Positions 1 through 7,911 of a stretch of DNA of 64,000 bases are shown one piece after another. The stretch lies in assembly GCF_010500915.1 (NCBI RefSeq), contig NZ_JAAAWP010000011.1, forward strand, positions 41,170 to 105,169. The letters are read 5' to 3'. The notes beneath the pieces were generated by a model. That model saw nothing but the letters and a program-made list of their open reading frames with translations. It did not search any database and was not told the origin of the DNA. Source of the DNA: Alteromonas hispanica (GTDB taxonomy: Bacteria; Pseudomonadota; Gammaproteobacteria; Enterobacterales; Alteromonadaceae). Every line of letters starts with the position of its first letter. Position 1 is the first letter of the stretch. The position numbers and the translations under genes are program-made.

Positions 1-927
1 TTAGCGTCTCATACATCACAGTGGGTAGAGCCAGTATCCGCTAATTACCGTGGTTACGACGTTTGGGAACTGCCCCCTAATGGTCAAGGCATTGCAGCTT
101 TACAAATACTCAATGTACTAGAGCGCTTCGATATTGAAGGAATGGGGTTCAACTCAGCTGATTATATTCATACCTTTGTTGAGGCGAAGAAATTAGCTTT
201 TGAAGATAGAGCCAAGTTCTATGCCGACCCAGACTTTAACGATATTCCTGTAGACTGGTTGATATCTAAAGAGTACGCCAAAGAGCGCCAATCACTCATT
301 GATATGGAAAAAGCCGCCACTCGCGTCGATGCAGGGATTTATGAAGGCGACACCATATATTTAACGGTAGCAGACAAAGAAGGCAACATGGTGTCGCTAA
401 TACAAAGTAACTATCGCGGCATGGGATCAGGAATGACACCTCCAGGGTTGGGCTTTGTGCTGCAAAACCGAGGGGAAATGTTCACTTTGGAAGAGGGTCA
501 CTTCAATGAGTATCGACCGGGCAAACGTCCGTTTCATACTATTATCCCGGCTTTTGTTACGCGTAATGGTCGCCCAGTCATGAGCTTTGGGGTAATGGGA
601 GGCGGAACGCAGCCACAAATGCACGCCCAAATAATCGTGAATGTTCTCGACTTTGGAATGAACCTGCAAGAGGCCGGAGACGCACCAAGAATACTTCATA
701 GCGGTTCAAGCAGCCCAACTGGAGAGCTCATGCTAGACGGGGGGTACGTAAGCTTAGAATCGGGGTTCAGCGAGGAGGTTCAGCGAGAGCTTATGGAAAG
801 AGGACATACATTGCAGCGTGTGGTAGGTGCATTTGGTGGCTATCAAGCAATAGCCTGGGACGCTAAAAAAGGCGTTTACTTTGGTGCTTCTGAAAGCAGA
901 AAAGATGGACAAGCAGCTGGCTATTAA
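1..927 (+). CDS. ggt: Gamma-glutamyltransferase, 3' part (5' end outside window)
   Basis: The reading frame is open from base 1, so this is the C-terminal part of a longer gene. Gamma-glutamyltransferases are N-terminal nucleophile hydrolases, usually periplasmic or secreted, that cleave or transfer the gamma-glutamyl group of glutathione. The precursor cuts itself just before a catalytic threonine. The matching site is EGDTIYLTVADKEGN, with the Thr codon at about 352. It is followed by the small-subunit signatures GMGSGMTPP, RPFHTIIPAF and MGGGTQPQMHAQ. The sequence looks closest to the YwrD-like branch of the family. The gene ends at a TAA before a terminator-like hairpin and is not linked to the next gene. 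The family call is firm; the physiological substrate is not known. Confidence 0.9.
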   Translation, partial: LASHTSQWVEPVSANYRGYDVWELPPNGQGIAALQILNVLERFDIEGMGFNSADYIHTFVEAKKLAFEDRAKFYADPDFNDIPVDWLISKEYAKERQSLIDMEKAATRVDAGIYEGDTIYLTVADKEGNMVSLIQSNYRGMGSGMTPPGLGFVLQNRGEMFTLEEGHFNEYRPGKRPFHTIIPAFVTRNGRPVMSFGVMGGGTQPQMHAQIIVNVLDFGMNLQEAGDAPRILHSGSSSPTGELMLDGGYVSLESGFSEEVQRELMERGHTLQRVVGAFGGYQAIAWDAKKGVYFGASESRKDGQAAGY

Positions 928-966
928 GCACACTATTATTCGGTACGTATTAGCATAACCACTTAT

Positions 967-996
967 ACGCAATACACAGCAACGCAATACACAGTA
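967..996. repeat. Two tandem copies of a 15-bp unit
   Basis: The unit acgcaatacacagca is followed directly by acgcaatacacagta, one mismatch in 15. The second copy supplies the 5' arm of the adjacent terminator-like hairpin, so the duplication may have arisen there by slippage. Confidence 0.6.
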
Positions 997-1026
997 AAAG
1001 GCTTTTGAAGGGCGTTACTGTGTTTT
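989..1026 (+). terminator. Rho-independent terminator-like hairpin after ggt
   Basis: The arms acacagtaa (989-997) and ttactgtgt (1015-1023) are perfectly complementary and are followed by more T residues (TTTT over 1023-1026). The loop holds a further aaaggctttt pairing. It lies about 60 bp past the ggt stop. The remaining space to 1174 shows nothing else I can support. Confidence 0.5.
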
Positions 1027-1174
1027 GCCGGTTATTTATGAATAACGGTGTTTAACGGTGAATAAAGCCGAGAACCTGTCAGCACAGTTGAGCACGCATG
1101 TTGCTATCACCCCGTGATTAGTTATAACCCGTGAGTAGTTTTAAAAAGACTGATAAATAATAACAAGAGCAGCA

Positions 1175-2110
1175 ATGACACAACCACAAAAAGGCATATG
1201 TGCAGAGCCAAATTTGCATGCGCAATATTTAATGCTCAACGTTGTCGATGACGACAGCGAAGCTGTTAGAGCCAAATTAGCCAGAGTGCTAGATATTTTC
1301 GAGCACTTTGAAAATGAGCACTATGAAGCCATGGTTACCGGTGTTATCGCTGTGGGAACAAGTTATTGGGCCGACGTGTATCCAGGTTTAATACCTGTGG
1401 AACTTGCGCCTTTTCCCGATATGCAATGTGAAGATCGTAGCGCGCCCACCACCCCTTGCGATCTGTTTATTCAAATACGAGCAGATAGGCTGGATATTTG
1501 TCACGCTGTGGGTATTGAAGTGATGGATTTGTTGCGTATTCACGTAGAGTTGGTAGAGCAAATACGCGGTTTTCGTTACCTAGACGGACGGGATTTGAAC
1601 GGTTTTCTCTATGCTACCGATAACCCAAGAGGGATGACCCGTCGAAGAGTTGCTGTTATCAGCGAAGACGATGACCCAGATTTCCAAGGCGGAAGCTATT
1701 TGCATGTACAGCGGTACAGACACGATCTCAGACGCTGGAATAGTTTATCTGAGCGTCAAAAAGAACAGGTTATGGGAACAACCCAGCAGCATAATTTACC
1801 TAGTGTAGAGCAGTCTGCTTCATCCCATTGTGTGCGAGCAGTCAGTTCAACCGCAGATGGAGACGAGCCAAGGCTGATGAAACAAGGCATGCCCTATGGA
1901 GATATGGCTTCGCAAGGTTTATTGTCAGTTTGCTGCAGCGCAAGCGCCCGCCCGTTTAAGCACATGTTACAGAGTCAAATATACGGTAATGGAGAAGGCG
2001 ATTACGATAGGTGGTTGGACTTCACAAGCGCAGAGACAGGGGCTGCATTTTTTGCGCCTTCGGTAAACTTTATTAAATCGCAAGCGACTCTTTCAACAGA
2101 CAGCACTTAA
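1175..2110 (+). CDS. DyP-type peroxidase-like protein (YfeX branch) with altered distal residues
   Basis: DyP-type peroxidases are heme proteins of about 300 residues; this one has 311. Family signatures are RYLDGRDLNGF (135-144), GGSYLHVQRYRHDL (172-185), the proximal heme-ligand region ASSHCVRA with His218, MPYGD (239-243) and DRWLDFTSAETGAAFFAPS (278-296). In active members the GxxDG motif carries a distal Asp (usually GFxDGTxNP). Here the same place reads GFLYATDNP, with Tyr146 where Asp is expected. The distal Arg, usually R-x-x-M-P-[FY]-G, is Lys236 (KQGMPYG). The protein may bind heme but work differently from a classic peroxidase. There is no signal peptide, so it is probably cytoplasmic. 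It converges with the cyclase gene, with only 5 bp between the two stops. Confidence 0.82.
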   Translation: MTQPQKGICAEPNLHAQYLMLNVVDDDSEAVRAKLARVLDIFEHFENEHYEAMVTGVIAVGTSYWADVYPGLIPVELAPFPDMQCEDRSAPTTPCDLFIQIRADRLDICHAVGIEVMDLLRIHVELVEQIRGFRYLDGRDLNGFLYATDNPRGMTRRRVAVISEDDDPDFQGGSYLHVQRYRHDLRRWNSLSERQKEQVMGTTQQHNLPSVEQSASSHCVRAVSSTADGDEPRLMKQGMPYGDMASQGLLSVCCSASARPFKHMLQSQIYGNGEGDYDRWLDFTSAETGAAFFAPSVNFIKSQATLSTDST

Positions 2111-2115
2111 GCCCT

Positions 2116-3198
2116 TTATTGAAGTACCAGTGCTCCGTCCCAGTCATCGTCGAGATCAACATTGCGATAAATACGACATACATCAATATGATGGTGAGCT
2201 AGAGTATCATTCGGATTAACAGCAAGTGCAGTCTCGAAGTAGGCAATAGCTTCGTCCCACTGCTTATTAATTCTACATGCTAAACCAGCTGCAATTTTAG
2301 ATTGAACAGCCAGTCTTTCTTGCTGCTCACTTTCGGGTAGATGGCTAAGTACTTCATAAATTTCAATAGGCGCTTGGCGGCCTTTAACGCGAACCCAGTC
2401 GAGCAGTCGAGTTTTAATAGGATAACCTGCGCCTAGGGTTTGAAGAACTTGAGCACTGACAATGATATCCGCATGGTATTTAGGCGTTAACGCCTCTAAG
2501 CGTGATGCAATATTAACGCTATCTCCGATAACCGTTGTGTCCATTCGGTCATCAGAGCCTACCGTACCCATAATAACTGCACCAAAGTGTATGCCAATAC
2601 CCATGTTTACTGGGGCATAGTTACTATTTTTTCTGTGCCCATTATAGATAGTGAGCGCTTTTCTTAAATCTAACGCCGCATTTAATGAGTCTATTGCCTT
2701 ATCCCGAGCTGTGCCTCCTGGGTGATCAAATAGCGCCATAATGCCATCGCCCATGAATTTATCGATAAAACCACTGTTTTGATGAATAGGGTCGTTCATG
2801 CGGGTAAAGTATGAATTCAAAAAATTCATTAACTCTTGTGGTGTAATGCGCTCAGAAAAGCCTGTAAACCCTCTAATGTCACAAAACATAATGGCTACTT
2901 CGTTTTCTGAGGCGTAGCCTAAACCGAGGTTATCAACATCGGTGTTAGCCATATGCTCGACAAATTGTTTTGGGACAAACTTCTGGAAGGTTTGATTAAG
3001 TCTCAGAGCTTCGTCTGCTGCCTGCTGGAAAAGAAGTTCTTTTTCAACGCCATAATCTGCACTGCGTCTATTCTTTTTAAACTGGGCTACTCGTCGAGCA
3101 AAACGACGACTGCGTTTAATAAGTAGGACAGTAATGACAATGCTGTATACAAGAAGTACAGCAATCCCTATTCCTAACAACCATTCCATCGATAACAT
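2116..3198 (-). CDS. Membrane-anchored class III adenylate cyclase
   Basis: One N-terminal transmembrane segment (about residues 5-27) is followed by a basic linker, a helical stretch and a class III nucleotide cyclase domain (about 95-275). The metal-binding Asp residues are Asp107 (FCDIRGFT) and Asp151 (MGDGIMALF). Lys147 and Thr222 occupy the base-selecting positions, which points to ATP rather than GTP. Asn229 and Arg233 (VNIASRLE) are the transition-state residues, so the catalytic set looks complete. The C-terminus (about 300-345) resembles a single TPR-like helix pair (DEAIAYFETALAVNPND). It probably makes cAMP at the inner membrane. No sensor domain is visible outside the membrane, so the input signal is unknown. 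Confidence 0.88.
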   Translation of the reverse strand: MLSMEWLLGIGIAVLLVYSIVITVLLIKRSRRFARRVAQFKKNRRSADYGVEKELLFQQAADEALRLNQTFQKFVPKQFVEHMANTDVDNLGLGYASENEVAIMFCDIRGFTGFSERITPQELMNFLNSYFTRMNDPIHQNSGFIDKFMGDGIMALFDHPGGTARDKAIDSLNAALDLRKALTIYNGHRKNSNYAPVNMGIGIHFGAVIMGTVGSDDRMDTTVIGDSVNIASRLEALTPKYHADIIVSAQVLQTLGAGYPIKTRLLDWVRVKGRQAPIEIYEVLSHLPESEQQERLAVQSKIAAGLACRINKQWDEAIAYFETALAVNPNDTLAHHHIDVCRIYRNVDLDDDWDGALVLQ

Positions 3199-3389
3199 TA
3201 GCTATTCTTACTTTAAGTCGTTTCTTCAGGTGCAGAAGAAAAAGTTAAACGAGCAGTCAGGCTCGACATGTATTCCTAAATGTGAATATAAAGAGTAAAC
3301 GTATTAAGCCGTCTAATTCAAGTGAACAATAGTTGAGATATGAGGTTTAAGAAAAGCTCATAAACAAAAACTCTTAACGCAGAACAATC

Positions 3390-3416
3390 AAAAAAGGGTA
3401 CTTCGTTGAAGTACCC
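3390..3416 (-). terminator. Rho-independent terminator of the pyrB-hemL unit
   Basis: On the minus strand a perfect 9-bp stem (gggtacttc / gaagtaccc) with a 3-nt loop is followed by six T residues. It lies about 70 bp past the hemL stop. The rest of 3199-3484 is the divergent space upstream of the cyclase gene. Confidence 0.85.
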
Positions 3417-3484
3417 CCTCTTAATTTGCAAGGCTGCGCCCTTGTAAACTCATGCTATTAAAGCACTGACAAAGCGCTAATAGC

Positions 3485-4765
3485 TTACAGAGTGGCAAAA
3501 ACTCTATCAGCGGCTTCGAGGGTTTTTGCAATCACGTCAGCGTCATGCGCCTTTGAAACAAAGCCCGCTTCATAAGAAGCCGGGGCTAAATAAACCCCTT
3601 CGTTCAGCATACCGTGATAAAACTTGTTAAACTGCTCGGTATTGCAGTTTATCGCCTGTTTGTAATTTGTCACTTTCTCAACGTCAGTAAAGAATATCCC
3701 AAACATGCTTCCAGCAACATTAGTAGTTAGACTAATATTATGTTTGTCAGCTAACGCCTGCATACCATCTACCAGCGCTTGAGTGTTCTCAAAGATAGAG
3801 TCATATAGGTTTGGTTGCTGCAGTTGCTCCATAGCAGCTAGGCCTGCTGCCATAGCAACTGGGTTACCTGAAAGCGTTCCCGCTTGGTAAACCGGCCCCG
3901 TTGGCGCGATATGCGTGATAATGTCTTTTCTACCGCCAAAGCAGCCTACAGGCATACCACCACCGATAACTTTGCCTAAGCAAGTAAGGTCTGGTTTAAC
4001 CCCATAACGCTCTTGAGCACCGCCGCGCGAAACGCGAAAGCCGGTCATCACTTCGTCAAAAATTAGGACACTTTCGTACTCGTCACATACCGCACGTAAA
4101 CCTTCAAGAAAGCCTTCTACAGGAGGAATACAGTTCATGTTACCCGCTACTGGCTCTACTATAATACAAGCGATGTCATTGCCATGTTCAGCAAACACTT
4201 CTTTCACTGAATCCACATTATTATATTCAACGGTAAGTGTATGCTCGGCAACATTGGCTGGAACACCGGGAGAGCTTGGAACTCCGAGTGTCAGCGCACC
4301 TGAGCCAGCTTTAACAAGCAACGAATCGGCATGGCCGTGGTAGCAGCCTTCAAATTTCACAATTTTGTTGCGTCCGGTATAGCCACGGGCTAGTCGAATG
4401 GCAGACATAGTTGCTTCGGTACCCGAGTTTACCATGCGCACCATTTCCATGGAGGGCACGAGCTTGCTCACGGTTTCGGCCATGATAACTTCGGCCTCTG
4501 TTGGCGCACCGAATGATAGACCGCTATACGACGCCTCAATTACAGCTTCTCGTATTTTGGGGTTATTGTGACCTAAAACCATTGGTCCCCATGACTGAAT
4601 GTAGTCGATGTACTGTTTACCGTCTACATCCCACATATACGCGCCGTCTGCTTTTGTAATGAAGCGAGGCGTGCCGCCTACAGCTTTAAAAGCGCGCACG
4701 GGGGAGTTAACACCACCTGGTATGGTTTTTTGTGCTCGGGTAAATAGTGTTTCAGATTTTGTCAT
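3485..4765 (-). CDS. hemL: Glutamate-1-semialdehyde 2,1-aminomutase
   Basis: This PLP enzyme converts glutamate-1-semialdehyde to 5-aminolevulinate, the first committed tetrapyrrole precursor in the C5 pathway. The start chosen at 4765 (MTKSETLF) gives 426 residues, the same length as E. coli HemL; the longer frame would run into pyrB. Signatures are [49 protein letters not shown] and the PLP-lysine motif [12 protein letters not shown]. It begins 4 bp after the pyrB stop, so the two are almost certainly co-transcribed, and a strong terminator follows. Pyrimidine and heme genes are not an obvious functional pair. Confidence 0.96.
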   Translation of the reverse strand: MTKSETLFTRAQKTIPGGVNSPVRAFKAVGGTPRFITKADGAYMWDVDGKQYIDYIQSWGPMVLGHNNPKIREAVIEASYSGLSFGAPTEAEVIMAETVSKLVPSMEMVRMVNSGTEATMSAIRLARGYTGRNKIVKFEGCYHGHADSLLVKAGSGALTLGVPSSPGVPANVAEHTLTVEYNNVDSVKEVFAEHGNDIACIIVEPVAGNMNCIPPVEGFLEGLRAVCDEYESVLIFDEVMTGFRVSRGGAQERYGVKPDLTCLGKVIGGGMPVGCFGGRKDIITHIAPTGPVYQAGTLSGNPVAMAAGLAAMEQLQQPNLYDSIFENTQALVDGMQALADKHNISLTTNVAGSMFGIFFTDVEKVTNYKQAINCNTEQFNKFYHGMLNEGVYLAPASYEAGFVSKAHDADVIAKTLEAADRVFATL

Positions 4766-4769
4766 GTAA

Positions 4770-5783
4770 TTACTTACTCTTATTGCTGTACCAAACAACG
4801 TCACGCTCGTATTTCGTGACCAGATGCTCTACACCAAGGGTGAGAGCAAATAAAGCCATTCTCACCAGCACACCGTTATCGGTTTGACGAAAAATGGCTA
4901 GGTTTGGATTAAGGTTTAAATCGTTATCCAGCTCGTTTGCTTCCATACGCGAATCCCGCGGAAGTGGATGCATAATGACGGTCTTCGATTGAAAGTGTCG
5001 TGTGTAAATTGATTGGTTTAATCTAAACTTGCCTCGATATTTGTTTGCTTCATCTTGCGACGGGAAGCGCTCTTCTTGAATGCGCGTTTGATAGCAAATA
5101 TCGGCGTCCATATTGCCTTCAAGGGTATCGGTAACGGTAAGTTTATGGCCTGCGTTTTCAATGGCATCAATAACGGGCTGTGGCATCGCCAATTCTCTGG
5201 GAGATATAAGGGTAAAGCGCACGTTGTTAAATAAACATAATAATCGAGAAAGAGAGTGCACCGTTCGTCCGTAGCGCAGATCGCCAATCATAGCGATATG
5301 AAGCCCGTCTATTCCCTGTTTGTTGTATTCTAACTCTCGTTTAATGGTGAACAAATCCAGCAGGGCTTGTGTGGGGTGCTCGTTGGCACCGTCGCCGCCA
5401 TTTATAACCGGCACCCGACTGCCCTCGGCAAACTCAGCTACAGACCCTGCGGCAGGATGACGCATGGCAATGATGTCTGAATAACCGCTGAGTACTCTGG
5501 CCGTGTCGTAGAGCGATTCCCCTTTAGCGAGTGCAGAGCTAGACATTCCAGTGGTTTCTCTCACTTCACCACCTAACAGGTTGAAAGCTGTACCGAAACT
5601 GACTCTAGTACGCGTGCTTGGTTCAAAGAAGAGATTTCCCAGAATCGCGCCCTCTAAAACTGCGGTTCGCTTTTCTCGTCTGGCATAGGGTTGCATAGAA
5701 TCGGCGACTGAGAATATTTTCTCAATGGCCTCGCGATCGAATTGATTAACCGAAAGAATATGGTTACCGGTAAAGTTAGACAT
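4770..5783 (-). CDS. pyrB: Aspartate carbamoyltransferase catalytic subunit
   Basis: This enzyme condenses aspartate and carbamoyl phosphate in the first committed step of pyrimidine synthesis. The start at 5783 ([10 protein letters not shown]) gives 337 residues; the longer frame adds about 40 residues not typical of the family. Motifs are [12 protein letters not shown] (carbamoyl phosphate), [16 protein letters not shown] and MHPLPRDSR. No pyrI regulatory-subunit gene lies next to it. The upstream minus-strand sequence (5784-5950) holds an aacggc/gccgtt inverted repeat at about 5850 and a TATACA hexamer at about 5817-5822. It is not clear whether transcription starts there or reads through from the TetR gene. 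Confidence 0.95.
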   Translation of the reverse strand: MSNFTGNHILSVNQFDREAIEKIFSVADSMQPYARREKRTAVLEGAILGNLFFEPSTRTRVSFGTAFNLLGGEVRETTGMSSSALAKGESLYDTARVLSGYSDIIAMRHPAAGSVAEFAEGSRVPVINGGDGANEHPTQALLDLFTIKRELEYNKQGIDGLHIAMIGDLRYGRTVHSLSRLLCLFNNVRFTLISPRELAMPQPVIDAIENAGHKLTVTDTLEGNMDADICYQTRIQEERFPSQDEANKYRGKFRLNQSIYTRHFQSKTVIMHPLPRDSRMEANELDNDLNLNPNLAIFRQTDNGVLVRMALFALTLGVEHLVTKYERDVVWYSNKSK

Positions 5784-5950
5784 GAGCCACTCAATCATCA
5801 ACGAAAACGGCGCTAGTGTATAACAAACTGCCCAATAAGTAATCCTCCAACGGCGCTTAATTTGGCCGTTATAACCCGAATGTAATGCGCCGAATGTATT
5901 CACTCTTCACTTAGCTGTCAGTGTGGCACAGGGGGAATTACTGGCGAGTG

Positions 5951-6643
5951 TTAACGGTTCTCTTGATGAGTAAAGTAAGTGAACAAAACCGATATTTTCT
6001 CTGCCGCCTGTTTTGCATAGTGATAGGTTTGTGCGTCGGTCATGGGAGAGTGTAAACCACACAATAGCAGGGTATGGAATTCGCCTTTTAACAGCGCACA
6101 ATAATCTACGGCTAATTGATTAGCTCGCGCTTTCGTTAAGTCATTTTGCCCTGTCTTAGGGTTTTCACTTAGTTTGAATATAAGTTGCCCCAAGGCATCT
6201 AGCGACGCTTGCGGTCCAGCTTGATAAAACAGCGAAGCCACATGAGCGTTATTTACTGCTTCGGCAATGATCACTCTGAAAATACCGATGGTTTGTGGGT
6301 CTTGAATTAAGCGAACAAATTGAACACCAATTTTAATTAAACACTCTTCAAAACTAGCAGAAGTAAGTGGCAGCTCACACAGCTCATCGGTATCAAGTTG
6401 ATAAGATCGGCATTTAGAAGAGATGGCAGCTTGGAACAGTACATCTTTGTTTTCAAAGTGCGAATATACCGTTTGCTTAGATACGCCGGATGCCTTAGCT
6501 ACGTTATCCATCGATGTTTTGGCAAAACCTTCTTCTAAAAAGAGTTGTGAAGCGGCTATAAGTATTTGCCGAGACTTTTCTTCACTTTTAGGCCTACCCT
6601 GTTTCTTTTGTTGCGACACTACAACCCTCGCTTGATGATCCAA
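5951..6643 (-). CDS. TetR-family repressor, probably of the divergent RND pump
   Basis: This 230-residue protein has an N-terminal TetR helix-turn-helix (SRQILIAASQLFLEEGFAKT, then MDNVAKASGVSKQTVYSHFE at about 45-64) preceded by the basic GRPKSEEK segment. Its all-helical C-terminal half would bind ligand. It is divergent from the adaptor-pump operon, with an imperfect palindrome in the shared spacer, the usual layout for a local drug-responsive repressor (AcrR or MexL type). The inducer cannot be read from sequence. It lies upstream of and on the same strand as pyrB, with about 170 bp between. Confidence 0.9.
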   Translation of the reverse strand: MDHQARVVVSQQKKQGRPKSEEKSRQILIAASQLFLEEGFAKTSMDNVAKASGVSKQTVYSHFENKDVLFQAAISSKCRSYQLDTDELCELPLTSASFEECLIKIGVQFVRLIQDPQTIGIFRVIIAEAVNNAHVASLFYQAGPQASLDALGQLIFKLSENPKTGQNDLTKARANQLAVDYCALLKGEFHTLLLCGLHSPMTDAQTYHYAKQAAEKISVLFTYFTHQENR

Positions 6644-6670
6644 CCACGCCCAAGCAAAGAATTAATTATC

Positions 6671-6689
6671 ATACTGGACGGTCTAGTAT
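6671..6689. promoter_or_regulatory. Putative TetR operator between tetR-like gene and RND operon
   Basis: ATACTGGAC-G-GTCTAGTAT is a 19-bp palindrome with one mismatch between its 9-bp arms. Size and shape fit a TetR-dimer operator. A TATATT -10-like hexamer lies just downstream (6693-6698) on the side of the pump genes, so bound repressor would cover that promoter. The assignment to this regulator is inferred from position. Confidence 0.65.
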
Positions 6690-6750
6690 TTATATATTAG
6701 CATGACATTTCATCATTTTGAAGGTTATCACTGCAGGTAGGAATATAAGT

Positions 6751-7911
6751 ATGAGCTCTACTGATACGGCGTCTAACGCAAATAAGATGCCTCTTTACAT
6801 TGCAATAATGGTCTTCATAGCCTCTCTCGTTGCTCTCTTAATGGCAGCAGGGCAGGGCAACGCAACGCAAACCATGGGTCAACGCGAACCAGTATCCGTT
6901 GTACTAACCAAGGTAGAAATGCGCCAACAATTTGAAACTCCTATCAATGTTTTCGGTTTAATTGAGTCTCCTAAGTCGACCATGTTGTCCTTCGACTCGA
7001 GTGGAGAAGTGACAGAGGTGCTGGTAGAAGAAGGTGACACAGTGTCTAAGGGGGATGTTCTAGCTCGTTTAGATACACAGCGCCTTGTTGCACAGCAAAA
7101 AGAATTAAGCGCTTCTTTAGAAAGGGTAAAAGCTGATTTAAATTTAGCTAAGATAAACAATGATAGAACTCAATCCTTAGTCAAAAAAAAATTAGAGTCA
7201 GCACAGCGACTCGATGAAACTCAAGCGGCGTTAAACGTAGCCGCTGCAAGAGTAAACGAAATAAGTGCATCGTTAAATTCAATGAATGTCGCACTTGATA
7301 GAGCTATTCTTTATGCACCGTTTGATGGACAGGTAGATAGCCGTCTTTTTGATGAAGGGAGTGTGATTAATGCCGGTATGGCGGTCATTGGCGTTACCAG
7401 TAACGATAAATATCAAGCGAGATTTGCAGTGCCTGCTGATATTGTGGATCAGTTTGAGATTGGTGAATCTGTAACAATGCAGGTGGGAGAGAGCGATGTG
7501 CAGGGAACGGTCAGTCAGCGTCTCGCCGTAAGAAATATACAAACTCGTACCGTCGATATTCTTGTAAGCTTGAGCAGTAATACGCAGGTGCGACCTGGCG
7601 ACATGGCTATTCTGTCTGGCTCCCGCATTCATACCGAGCAAGGAGCATGGCTTCCTGTTTCAGCATTAAGTAACGGTTTAAGGGGGCTGTGGCGCGTGCT
7701 CGTTTTAGACAATCAGGGTGGTGACAATGGTGTTGGTACCCTTCAGGCTCGAGTAGTAGACGTAGTTTATACAGATGGAAGCAAAGCATTTGTGCGAGGT
7801 GCACTAAAAGAGCAAGAGCAGGTGGTTGTCGGCGGTACCCATAAACTCGCACCAGGCCAGCGCGTTAAAGCTGGTACTGCAAGCGCTGAACTGGGCGAGA
7901 TGATGCCATGA
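6751..7911 (+). CDS. RND efflux periplasmic adaptor (membrane fusion protein)
   Basis: This is the adaptor that links an inner-membrane RND pump to an outer-membrane channel. The start at 6751 (MSSTDTAS) follows an aggaa ribosome binding site. One N-terminal membrane anchor (about residues 13-33) is followed by a split lipoyl/barrel-sandwich region (GEVTEVLVEEGDTVSKGDVLARLD, mate LYAPFDGQVDSRLFDEGS) around a helical hairpin (about 100-180), then beta-barrel and membrane-proximal domains. No lipobox is seen, so anchoring should be by the helix. Its stop overlaps the pump start (ATGA). No TolC-type gene is nearby, so the channel must be encoded elsewhere. Confidence 0.92.
   Translation: MSSTDTASNANKMPLYIAIMVFIASLVALLMAAGQGNATQTMGQREPVSVVLTKVEMRQQFETPINVFGLIESPKSTMLSFDSSGEVTEVLVEEGDTVSKGDVLARLDTQRLVAQQKELSASLERVKADLNLAKINNDRTQSLVKKKLESAQRLDETQAALNVAAARVNEISASLNSMNVALDRAILYAPFDGQVDSRLFDEGSVINAGMAVIGVTSNDKYQARFAVPADIVDQFEIGESVTMQVGESDVQGTVSQRLAVRNIQTRTVDILVSLSSNTQVRPGDMAILSGSRIHTEQGAWLPVSALSNGLRGLWRVLVLDNQGGDNGVGTLQARVVDVVYTDGSKAFVRGALKEQEQVVVGGTHKLAPGQRVKAGTASAELGEMMP

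Noticed and set aside
5784..5950. Possible pyrB leader attenuator like that of E. coli pyrBI
   Set aside because: There is a short aacggc/gccgtt inverted repeat and a TATACA hexamer, but no T-tract after a strong stem and no U-rich leader ORF.
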